Shown: piece after piece, positions 13,187 through 23,600 of the stretch
Position numbering within the stretch: the first letter of the stretch is position 1
Layout: the number at the start of each line of letters is the position of its first letter
NCBI GenBank assembly: GCA_949316495.1
Contig: OX439004.1
Span: 16,156,536-16,220,535, forward strand
Reading direction: 5' to 3'
DNA from: Amphiduros pacificus
Taxonomy: Eukaryota > Annelida > Polychaeta > Phyllodocida > Hesionidae
Length of the DNA: 64,000 bases
The notes under the pieces: generated by a model
What the model was told of the DNA's origin: nothing
Seen by the model: the letters and a program-made list of their open reading frames with translations, nothing else
The model's database searches: none
Made by a program: the position numbers and the translations under genes

Positions 13187-13606
13187 TTAAGGTCTATAAT
13201 CCACAATGAAAAAACTGGGACAGACTTATGTTTTTTTGGCTTAAATGTGTTCAAAGTAATGTTATTTGTTAATTTAGCACAGAAAAAGTAAACTTAACCA
13301 GCTAGTCTTAATTTTTTATTATTTAAATTGAACCCGTTTTAACGGTAGTTAAAACGGGTCCGACTCAGTTTTTGCAGCTGGCAACTTATATCAAGTAATT
13401 ATATTTTCTTTATTTAATGCCATGTAAAGAATAATCAAGCTTTTTTGGGACATTTTAGATATAATCATTGCATAAAATATGAATTATCACTAAACGAGTT
13501 TGTCCGCCATGTGTGCTGTAGGAGCCGAAGGCAGTTACGTAAATATACGAGACCACACGAAGTTCTCTCAAAATGCTTCAAACCAATTGTGGATTATAGA
13601 CCTTAA
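13187..13606. mobile_element. TTAA-flanked MITE (piggyBac-like non-autonomous element)
   Basis: The left end reads TTAA then GGTCTATAATCCACAAT (13191-13207). The right end is its reverse complement (from 13586 to 13602) followed by TTAA (13603-13606). The body is therefore 412 bp with 17-bp terminal inverted repeats and TTAA on both sides, the target duplication used by piggyBac-type transposases. Inside is a perfect 12-bp hairpin, ACCCGTTTTAAC and its complement, at 13332-13359 with a GGTA loop. There is no open frame of note, so it would need a transposase supplied elsewhere. The piggyBac assignment rests only on TTAA; the end sequence itself is not one I recognise. Confidence 0.7.
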
Positions 13607-13859
13607 GTTTGATGTACAATTGTGGTTATCCGGACCCTTGGAATTTTAAGGGCCAAATTGCCAGGTTGCGGTGAGGTATATATCACATTTTTGTCTAGGC
13701 TTTATCATAATCATAAAAACAGGTGATATGATAATAGATTACATTTATTTCTGAAAAATATTTATTATTGTACTCATTTTGGCACAAGTATTTAGTAAAA
13801 TTGAAAATAATCAAATTGTTGTCAGCGGATGATTATTACCTTCACCTTTGTCATTTTAG

Positions 13860-14010
13860 CATTTATTCTGGAACCATGCATAGATTTGTAGTATGGAACC
13901 ATGCATGGTGTTGAAATGTGGAACTATGTATAGTGTTGAATTATGAGACCTTGCATGGTGTTAAACTATAAGACCTTGCATGGTATAAAATTATGGAACC
14001 AGCATGGTTT
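13860..14010. repeat. Degenerate tandem repeat, about 28-30 bp
   Basis: Five to six diverged copies of GGAACCATGCATGGTGTTGA and relatives (GAGACCTTGCATGGTGTT, GGAACCAGCATGGTTTTGA). The divergence suggests an old, inactive array. Confidence 0.7.
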
Positions 14011-16260
14011 TGAATTTGTGGTCCGCACAGTGCTGACTTGTATTCTGTTATCAACTGTAATATATCATCTGATAAGGCTTGTAGTTTGATTATGCTTGCA
14101 CTGCTGATCCTGTATATGGGGAAGATGGGGAATATATGCAGCGCATAGTATCCAATTCCTTACACCTTCACTGATATATCCTGGATTTGGTTAATAAAAC
14201 TTGAATTTGGTTAATAAAACATGACATGGTTCGCAATCAGATCATCAGACAAGGATCTATTGTTTTTGATTTGATTTGATTTGATTTTATTGTTGTCCAT
14301 TGATAATAAGGCGCACCAAGTATATGACTTCCGTTCTCAAGATTGTCAATCAGCCGTGACAGCCGTGAGTTATTGTGACATTGGTGCAATCATGACCAAT
14401 ACATCCGATTATTACTCACTTGCTCAGCTGCTCAGGGAGTGCTTTATGGTGATACCAAGCATCCACATAAAGTCCCCAATGTATTTTCAGTATTCATAAA
14501 TACATAATTTCTACAAATTTGATACCAACACTCTATTTCAACTTATGTTTATATAATAGATATTGTTTTGTTTTTTTGTGCGTCCAAGGCCTGATGAATC
14601 TTAAATATAGTATAGAATCTATTATGTCTTCTTGGATACTAATACATGTAGAATCGCTTTCGACCACTCACGAAGTGTATACGTCATCATTTTCTGCGTA
14701 GAGATTGTGAAAGTGAGGGGGTTTGAATTTCACTGGTTTAAAAAAAATAATGCAATTTCAACGGAAGATTATCATATAATAAATAATATTTTGTTTAAGT
14801 TAGTTACTATCCTCTATATCTAATCTCACAAATAAATACTAATAAAACATAATACATGCCTAAAATTACAATATGATAATCTAATAACATGACCTGATCG
14901 ATATTTCCTTCATATGGCTTTGTATTAATAAGGTGAAACTTTCTTGTCAGACAAACAAATGTGACAAAAATAACAAGAGATGCCTTGTGACATTGTCCGC
15001 CGGAATACTATGTAGATACGATAAAGTCTTGCGGAAAGACAAAGATTTTTTACAAAAGGTCTCATCAAGAAGCTTCACACAGCAACTGCGAAGTTAAAAA
15101 TATTCATGTGAAATTCCAAAGGTCACTGCAATAGCTTACTGGATCTATGGCAGTAGGTTTTCTTAGGAACCCAATGGGAGAAAATCTGTAAAAGGTTTCA
15201 TGGTAGCAGACTCCGAGAAGTGTCGAAACAGAAGAGGGTATAAACATCATATGGCAGAAATGTGTATGTTGATCACATAGGCCTGGCTGAGATTCGCGAG
15301 ACATGTGTGCTCGTAATGCACACAATATTTCAGCATAAAACGTGATCCGCCAATCTGATTGGCTCTGAACCAGCAGTGTTCAGCACAAATCGGAGGTAAA
15401 GTGATGATTGGGCCAAATATCCTAAGATTTCTTTTCAAAGAAAAGAAGGACAAACAGACGGACATAAGAAACAGATTTGACTGACACCCGCTCATCTGGC
15501 CAAGAGGTCCTCTACTACAAATAGAATCGGGCACCAACCGAAATAAACCGCACATCTTTCATCCTGACCTGGCAACTATGCTTCTAGCCGTCCCATCTTT
15601 TCTAATCTACGTTTCAATGCGTGCCTATGTACTGCACATCACTAATGTATTCCAGGTTCATGGCTCTATACCGTAAAATATATAAAATGATTGTATAGAG
15701 GAAATTAGTGCTAAAATGTCGCCATTTCTTAGAAGAATTACGCAATAAATCAGGGCAGATCCCCTCATTCTATCCTTCCCTATTTTGCCAGCCAGTAGGG
15801 TATTTCTGCTAGATGGCAGTGATTTGGTCGGGCCATAACATGGCGAACTTTTAATCATTTGTCATGATATCACTACGCCAACATAATTACAGGGATTATT
15901 GTCACTAGAAGACAATCCAAGATGTTATCGATGCTTTAATAAGTAGAACTATCATTAGCCAGGCTCTGTTTGTGAGGTCTTGAGGGCCTCTACCCTCAGT
16001 CCCGTTTGTTGCCATTGACATTATAAAATGTGATCGACGCATTTCCCTTAAGCTCTTTATCCATCCTTCACAACATACGTTGGGTGGCCATCTTATGGTG
16101 GCTTCGCTTTTTTGTAATTGCTTACGTTCACATTTCTGGTGGCGAGTAAATAATCAAACAAAATAATGAATCATTTCAGGACACAAACCCCTCAGCTTGA
16201 AAGGTGGATATATATGAAAGTAAAAATAAATCTCAGTGAGTTTAAAAATGTTGTTCACAT
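14011..16260. other. Intergenic, no gene recognised
   Basis: Includes a short duplication of TTTGGTTAATAAAAC near 14185-14220 and a TTTGA repeat at 14264-14287. Overlapping minus-strand open frames at 15104-15555 have no recognisable domain. A CTCF-like motif lies at 15806-15820. Confidence 0.5.
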
Positions 16261-16303
16261 TCTACAGTGAAAATAGGAGAGAAAGTAATAATGATTACCT
16301 CAC

Positions 16304-16479
16304 CTTTGATTGGAAGTATAGCTGAAGGTTTCAGTGATGACGGCGAGACAGGTAGGTATGTTGTCGGGCGTTACATAGATCCCGTACGACCCACTCTCCC
16401 CTCCCGGTGGCTCATGGTAGCCCGGGTGCGTCCACTGTCCCCGTAGTCCTGGAGGTATATATCCCGAGGGTGGAGGCCC
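16304..16479 (-). CDS. Candidate internal exon, Pro/Gly-rich protein of unknown family
   Basis: On the minus strand an acceptor-like CTTACCACAG ends at 16480 and a good donor, AAAG then GTGAGG, begins at 16303. The 176 bases between are open for 58 codons plus two bases. The peptide starts GPPPSGYIPPGLRGQ and ends TETFSYTSNQ. The first half is rich in Pro, Gly and Tyr; the second (YGIYVTPDNIPTC) is more mixed. It contains no methionine, so it would be internal. The other two frames contain stops. G+C and CpG are well above the surroundings. The phase (0) fits the candidate exon at 16920-16774. I recognise no domain. The acceptor lacks a strong pyrimidine tract, so a chance open segment in GC-rich DNA remains possible. 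Confidence 0.3.
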
Positions 16480-16970
16480 CTGTGGTAAGCAACTCTCTCC
16501 CCGCTACATTCTAGGAGCTACACAAGTACATCCCGGTGAACTGTGCTGCCCAGGACCACGATGCTCTCAAGCTTGTACTCAAGATGGCGGGAGGACAGGG
16601 CAAATGCCGCCTTTCTCTCTGCCTAAACACCACCGCAATCTCTGTGGCCTTACCTGTAACTAATCAAATGTAAAAAAAAAACCTTGCTTGCAATATCTGC
16701 TAGCTATTCTCCATGCTCAGCTTATGCGGATTAGCTTTTACATTTAGATCCATGAATTGTCCTGGCGTGGTACCTGTAGACGGTGCTCGGTGAGGCGGCC
16801 AGCAACTATTCTAGCCTGGCTTGGTGGTGTGTGCGGCGACTCGTACTCCTGAGTGGGTGCGGCGGCCCGGGTGCGCCTGGCTGGGAAGCTGGGAGCTGCC
16901 GCGGCTGTCCGGACCGCAACCTGGGCTCCCTATTACACAGGGCAACAAGCCCACGGAATGGTCCTCTTCC
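16330..16970. promoter_or_regulatory. CpG-rich patch
   Basis: Two CpG-dense clusters (about 16340-16570 and 16780-16930) stand out from the AT-rich, CpG-poor window. The patch also contains CTCAAGATGGCGGGAGG at 16577-16593, close to the YY1 core and to a good Kozak start on the plus strand, although the frame it opens stops after 29 codons. It could be a promoter region, a coding-exon cluster, or both. Confidence 0.4.
16774..16920 (-). CDS. Candidate exon upstream of the Pro/Gly-rich exon
   Basis: The minus-strand segment runs from an acceptor-like GGGAGCCCAG (AG at 16922-16921) to CTACAG followed by GTACCA (donor from 16773). It is open for exactly 49 codons, beginning VAVRTAAAAPSFPARR and ending AGRLTEHRLQ. 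It ends in phase 0, matching the candidate exon at 16479-16304 across a 294-base GT-AG intron. The Ala/Pro/Arg-rich composition looks like low-complexity, disordered protein. In-frame stops lie just upstream of the acceptor. The donor is only fair and the pyrimidine tract weak. No family was recognised. Confidence 0.25.
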
Positions 16971-16974
16971 TAAC

Positions 16975-17805
16975 CGTCAAACATTATATCCAGGACACCG
17001 TCAAATCTTATATTTAGTATTTGGACTTTTATTCCCCTTCTTTTGGAGGAATTTAATAACAATTTGAGAAATTTGAAAATATTGCTCTGTGGCGTTGGAC
17101 AGTGGATGTTGATGCCAACAAAGCTACTGCCTCCATCATGATTCAATGGGTTGTTACATATGATTATCTGATTCATACAGTTTGGGGAGGAGAAAACAAC
17201 GCAGATTATGACTACACCATGCACGACATTATATTCTACCAGCGTCTACCGACGCACATTCTCGGTGGCCTTCATACCCACCCCTCTTGCCAAGCTCAAG
17301 TTCATTTCCTTTGTTGGCTTGTCCGGCTTTTATCTTTTTATGACTCGCCACTTTCATTTTTAAGCCACCACCCACTTGGAAACATGGACAGAGTATGTCT
17401 GTACTCTAAAAAGCTCTCAGAGCGTTGATTTGAACCAATCATACAGGAAAAGAGGGCTGGTACAAGTCGATAGAACCAGTGTGCGGGCAGGCCAACCTGT
17501 GTCGGGCACGGCCTGTTGACTGCAGGTGCGAGGCGGAAACTGGTGACAAAAGTTGAGAATACCACTTTGCACTCGGTGATAGACACTCGATCAAGAAACG
17601 GACGACATCACACAGACAGTGCATACAGTGGTAGAAATAAGGAAGAAGATAGAAATTGTAGGGAAAATACTTAGGACACAGGGAAGAAATACAAAAAAAA
17701 GAAAGATACACCCTCGACAAGAAATGGAGACACTTGCCAGAAATTGTAGACTGAGAGTTATGTTTCAAGCAGGAAACCAACTGATAAGAACGTGTTGATT
17801 GCAAA
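16975..17805. other. No gene recognised; overlapping chance frames
   Basis: Plus-strand (17102-17428) and minus-strand (17586-17338, 17804-17439) open frames overlap, have no conserved motif and probably arise by chance. Confidence 0.45.
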
Positions 17806-17810
17806 CAAAT

Positions 17811-17925
17811 AATGAAATATTGTGAAGTCTACACCCTTGTTAAACAAATAGTGATATATTATGTAGTCTGTAGACTCGTAAATAAATAGTAATATATTAT
17901 ATGGTCTACACCCTTGTAAACAGTC
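17811..17925. repeat. Short degenerate tandem repeat, about 50 bp
   Basis: Two full copies and a partial one share GTCTACACCCTTGT, AACAAATAGT and ATATATTAT blocks. Confidence 0.7.
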
Positions 17926-18339
17926 AACATGGGAAAATTGCGGAATAAAAAAACATTGGAAAGATAAGGTATACTGGCTGTAGATACTGAACAATCTTGT
18001 CGAAACAGCGGATGTTTTATTCTCTCGTCCTTGTTTTGCCTTCAGGGCTGGACATTCAAGGCTTTCCTGACTAAAGCCTGTAACGAATATAGCATTCATT
18101 ATATATCGCTCAAATTCTTGTTTAACGCTCACATTCTGCCACCAGATGGAATTTTAACAATGAAAATTTTTAGGTCTTTTGGGGAGAAAAGAAGAGCCCT
18201 CCTTTATCGGGCAAGATGGTTTTTGACCACCATACATTGGATTCATCATAATTTAAAAAACATTAAAAAATCACCACAAATCATGGATCAAACACATCGA
18301 TGAACTGATGGACAATATAGTGCTAAGCAAAACTTCTCA

Positions 18340-18680
18340 CTTTCGTTATCCTCAGAGGCCAATGCTTTTGTTCAGACCACATATTAGCACATGCATTACT
18401 TTTGTTTTGGTCACTTATTGGTATAAAGTAATAGTTTTGTTCAGAGGCAGAGACCAATGCTTGTGTTAAGAACACATGCTAGATAGCAATACTTTTGTTC
18501 AGACCATGTATTAGCAGAGGGCAATGCTATTGGTAAGACCATTTATTGACACGGGGCAATTATTTTGTTAAGACCAAGAATTGGCAGAGAAAAATGCTTT
18601 TGGACAGAATGCTTATTGACAGAGGGTAATGCTAGTGTTAAACTCACTTATTGGGAGGGGCAATGGTTTAGACACTAGTA
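18340..18680. repeat. Degenerate tandem repeat, about 45-60 bp
   Basis: Six to seven strongly diverged copies are built from GGCAATGCTTTTGTTCAGAC and CTTATTGGCAGAG-like blocks. It lies shortly before the homogeneous 35-bp array and shares its GGCAATG element, so the two may be parts of one old repetitive tract. Confidence 0.6.
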
Positions 18681-18941
18681 ACAAGAAATAATATTATACC
18701 CACTTTTCCCCAAAAAGACAGATGTATCTTTTGCCATATAAACTAGCTACATGGGTAGTGACAGGGACACTCTAACAAGCTTCACAAGATCAGTAAGTGA
18801 AGCGTTAAAAGACTATAAAGTCAGTGACAACGATCAATATGTTGTGTTTCTTTTTGCAGTGGCAAAACACCGTCAAGGAGCAATGCCTAGTACCTATATG
18901 GAGAGTGACAAGGAGCAAGGAAAGTGCCAAACTTGACAATG

Positions 18942-19862
18942 ACATGGAGCAATGGTGGAAACCTGTATCGGCAATGACATGGAGCAATGGTGGAAACCCT
19001 CACGGGAAGTGACATGGAGCAATGGTGGAAAAACCACAATGGCAGTGATATGGTGCAACAATGGAAACCTGTATCGGTAGTAACATGGAGCAATGGTGGA
19101 AACCTGTATCGGCAGTAACATGGAGCAATGGTGGAAACCTGTATCGGCAGTAACATGGAGCAATGGTGGAAACCTGCATCGGCAGTAACATGGAGCAATG
19201 GTGGAAACCTGTATCGGTAGTAACATGGAGCAATGGTGGAAACCTGTATCGGTAGTAACATGGAGCAATGGTGGAAACCTGTATCGGTAGTAACATGGAG
19301 CAATGGTGGAAACCTGTATCGGCAGTAACATGGAGCAATGGTAGAAACCTGCCACGGCAGTGATATGGTGCAACAATGGAAACCTGTATCGGTAGTAACA
19401 TGGAGCAATGGTGGAAACCTGCAACGGCAGTAACATGGAGCAAATGTGGAAACCTGCAACGGCAGTAACATCGAGCAATGGTGGAAACCTGCATCGGCAG
19501 TAACATGGAGCAATGGTGGAAACCTGCATCGGCAGTGATATGGTGCAACAATGGAAACCTGTATCGGTAGTAACATGGAGCAATGGTGGAAACCTGCAAC
19601 GGCAGTGATATGGTGAAGCAATGGAAACCTGCATCGGCAGTAACATGGAGCAATGGTAGAAACCTGCCACGGCAGTGATATGGTGCAACAATGGAAACCT
19701 GCATCGGCAGTAACATCGAGCAATGGTGGAAACCTGCATCGGCAGCGGCATGGAGCAATGGTAGAAACCTGCATCGGCAGTGGCATGGAGCAATGGTAGA
19801 AACCTGCATCGGCAGCGGCATGGAGCAATGGTGGAAACCTGCATCGGCAGTGACATGGAGTT
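18942..19862. repeat. 35-bp minisatellite, about 26 copies
   Basis: Units contain CATGGAGCAATGGTGGAAAC then CTGTATCGGCAGTAA, recurring every 35 bases. A variant unit with GATATGGTGCAACAATGGAA recurs at about 19045, 19360, 19540, 19610 and 19680, giving partial higher-order order. The minus strand has no stop trinucleotide in the unit, so all three minus frames stay open (up to 329 codons). This is a by-product of composition, not evidence of coding. Decayed units extend on both sides (about 18870-18941 and 19863-20060). Confidence 0.95.
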
Positions 19863-20539
19863 AAGACGAATCCCACAGGGAAACTGACAGGGTGTAGTTA
19901 TGACGATCTTTACTTAGAAAGTGACAGGGATTAATGATTTCTGACTTCCAGGAAAAGATCAGGGAACAATGATTATTACCTCGGAAGGAAGTGTTAGGGG
20001 CAATGGGTTTCAAGACAGGAACAAACCAAAAGACTGAGGCCGGGGACAAACGATAAGGGCAAAGGCATAATGAAGCAGTCTCATGGAATAACCAGGCCTC
20101 ACAAAGTAATGATATGAGTTGTATTCAGATAGTGACACAGATCGATGGTGATGGCTTGATAACCGTGGTGTCACTTTGGAGAGTTAATAGAGCTGTGATT
20201 ATCACCACTTCATCATGAGAAGATGAAGAGTGTCACAATAGTAGGTCTTACGTTTACTACTCACAGATGATACACAACAAACAGCTTAGGAATATGAAAG
20301 TATTCTAGACTTGTCTACAGGCAATGGGCGACATAATGCTGTCCCAATCCATGTATAAATGAATGTAAATGGATCTACATCTGACGCAAATACATCTTTG
20401 TATTTGCTTGCATGGATGTGCTATTACTTAACATTTGGTTCTCTGACTCAAACAATGTTCAAGCATTAGCAAAACAGAAACATTTAAATTTCCGAAGACA
20501 ATACACAAACCGGTTGTGTGCAGTGCCTGGCTGGCGAAG

Positions 20540-20592
20540 ACAAAGAGGGCGCCACCAGTCGGCAGCACGTGACGTCACGCACAGGGGAACGC
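20540..20592. promoter_or_regulatory. Overlapping E-box and CRE with CTCF-like half-site
   Basis: CACGTG (20566-20571) overlaps TGACGTCA (20570-20577), giving CACGTGACGTCA, a composite typical of bidirectional or housekeeping promoters in animals. GGGCGCCACCAGTCGGCAGC lies just before it (20547-20566). The local G+C is high. No coding exon was recognised nearby, so this may be a promoter for an unseen or non-coding transcript. Confidence 0.35.
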
Positions 20593-20649
20593 ACCATAAG
20601 TCATTATTCAAACTATATTCCTCTATGCATATTGATATCATATAAAACA

Positions 20650-23600
20650 CGGCTTTTTCTCATGAATTTCATAAAGTAATAGAGTAAATAAAATGATGTA
20701 ACAATACTTTTAGGTTGGAACACGTGGAGGCGGGCGAGTTCAGTAGTCTGCTCGTACGACAGGCTCTCCCGCAATATCTTAAAGGAGGGCAGATCAATAC
20801 AAGTGGGATGTCCTTAAAGACCATAACTCATATAAACCCCAAGAAGGCACCATGAACTATGCACCCCAGGGGACAGTAAAATACAGCACAATTTCTCCTG
20901 TCAAACTAATAGTAAAGTCGATATAAGCAGACAAAGGAAATCTTCTAAACAAATGAGTCTGCGTCAGATGTTCTTTTTTTCATCTATTAATACATTAAAG
21001 AAACTGTGCCTTCCTTTCATAGTTTAAATCTTAATTGGGTATTTTAACTTCCTTCACAGCATATATGAATCATTCATTCTTATTTACATAATATTTGATA
21101 ATGTTACTGGTCAAGAATTAACATCAACCACATATGAATCATGACAACATGTCTGTGTAGGACGGCCTCTGAGCGGCCTGTTGATCGGCGTCTTCCTAAT
21201 TGCCCACGGAACCATGGCCTATAAAGAGGCGGCTTAATTGTGTTATCAGACTTCTGGTAGGCATAGGAGGCCAGAAGGGCCGTTAAGGTCTTTCCATATT
21301 TCAGCCACCAGATTACCCCCTCTCTGTGACCCCATAAGGCTATTCAAGCAAACTGTGTGCCCTTTCATTCGCAATAGGTAAAGGGCTATCCCAGCACTGG
21401 CTCTTCTCACAACAGTGTTTGTCACTATCGTATTCATGAGAAAAAAATGAGTATCTCTCTGTCCAATAGAGGGGCCAATGGACAGTTCTCATGACCTCAA
21501 TATCCGGGAACCTTTCATATTATTTGCACTACTTTCTGTTGCGGAGTGATTAACTATTACATATTTGGCAGCAAAATGGTGATAAGGCTCGTTTGGGAGG
21601 GGGGAACTATCTTATTGACTTGTCACAACACGACCCATTCGGCGCCTGTAACACATAAGCAATAGCCTTTTTTTCCGATAAGCTGATTGCCATTTTATAT
21701 ATTGGAGATACTTTCATCAGTATTTCCACTTCATGGCTGCCGTTTTCCCAATTCTATTCTGACAATAACCTCAAATCTCTCAGTAAGAAATGTAGTTAAT
21801 CGATATAACATACTTATAACCTAATCGCCACGGGAGAAAAATAAATTACGGATATAGTACAAATGTCATAATAGCCTGAACTGCTTCCAAGATTCCGAGG
21901 GTGTTTACATTTATTTGCAAATAAAATTAAGTTGGATGTCTAATTTCTATATGATTTACCGATTAACCTCGTTTTGTAAAACTACCTAAATCAGAGGACA
22001 CATCCATTTATAAAAAAAGAATGAAAATATAATAAAAAGAGCAAAACAAGTTGTAAATCCAGCAGATATATTGCTAACTGTGTGTCTCTCTCCATGAGAT
22101 ACTGTGCTATAGTGGCGTCATGATGTAGTAGGTGCTTACCTTGTCACATAACACCGCACTAAGGATTATGGTGATGTATTTAAATATCCTCATATTGTAT
22201 GCAGGTATGGCTTGGGTTTTACGGCGAAATTTCATCCAAAATCAATCTTATTGCAATGAATATATCAGGTCACAAGGCAATTATGTAGCTACTTGACCAT
22301 GTTCTGAATGTCGTCTGCTAGCCTCGTCCTCATCTTGACCTTGTGACCTTCATCCTAATCTCGGGTTACAGGAACTCTCGCATGGGCCGCGCACTCTTCT
22401 GTGTTGCACTCCTCTATTTGTCCCAATTGAGCAAGCAGGTGATTCTGGTCTCCTTAACATGTCCATTCAATATTTTCTTGGCGACCTGGTCCACTGCCAT
22501 TTGTTTTGGATATGAAAAAGGGCAAAGTGCCTTCAAGTCGGTCTACTTTGATTATCATGTTTGATAGATAAATGCAATGACTCTGCCAGAACTGCATGTC
22601 TTTCTGGACAATTTAGCTCTACCATGGATGAAACAATTGAGATTTCCTATCCAATTTCACACTGGACAAGTTGTGTTGCTATGAATGATAAGCTGATTAC
22701 CCAAGTTAATAGTGGCCCACATTAATAGTAGCCATGGGCAGCACACATATCGTTAGTGATTTTGCAGTATTAAAGCCGTAACCCAGTGGTGGATTTATTG
22801 AGTTGCAGGGTCTATCGATGGAAACAAGTCTTAATTGATCCTCATCCGAACCTCAGGCATCGGCCTTTACCTGATCAGCATACTAAAGTGTTCCGGCATC
22901 TTGCCATTCTACATCCGCATATCTCACAACATAAACACTCGCCACTCTCATCATATTTATATTCATGTATATTCATTTAAGTCCATGTTTCTTGCTTTTT
23001 CTCATAATCGCTAAGTATCATTTCATCTGATTCTTAATAGATCAATATTTTAAATTATCTGATTAGAAGAATAATTAGAAACAAGATATAGAAAACACGC
23101 ATGATACATCGGCTTAAATATATGAATACAACACAAGTGCCAAATATTTGATTTACATGGAAAAACGAAATGTTTGTAATACTCAATATCAATGTTTTTA
23201 TATTGAATAACAGAAGTATTAAACATATGATTTGAATATTATACTTTAACTGATATGATTCATCTCTCCCCTATGTCGGATTCATATCCCGTATGAAAAA
23301 TACATTTAAAAAGGTATTAAATAAAAATATTATCAATAACATTAAAATGTGATAATTATTAAAAGGCAAAATCATATAGAACCCCGTTGTAATTTAAAGC
23401 CTGTGGAGACCGCATTCTGTGATGCCTCGCCTCTCTAGCCGAGATAGCGACCTGCATGGGGTCACAACGATACCACACCAAAACAACTCCTCTTTTGAAT
23501 GGTCCTCACAGAAAGCCCAGGATTTGCATCATTAGCTCTCCCATCAGTATTCCCATCCACACCACATCAGTGGCATACTAAAGGCAAAAAACAGTATTTT

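Noticed and set aside
16783-17067. Plus-strand 94-codon frame across the CpG-rich patch
   Set aside because: Its composition (Gly, Cys, Arg, Trp) reflects GC-rich DNA, it runs into AT-rich sequence, and the minus-strand reading has better splice borders.
18887-19876. Three minus-strand frames of 270-330 codons rich in Cys, Pro and His
   Set aside because: All three frames are open at once because the 35-bp unit lacks stops on that strand. The apparent Cys/His pattern is only the repeat read in three frames, not a zinc-finger protein.
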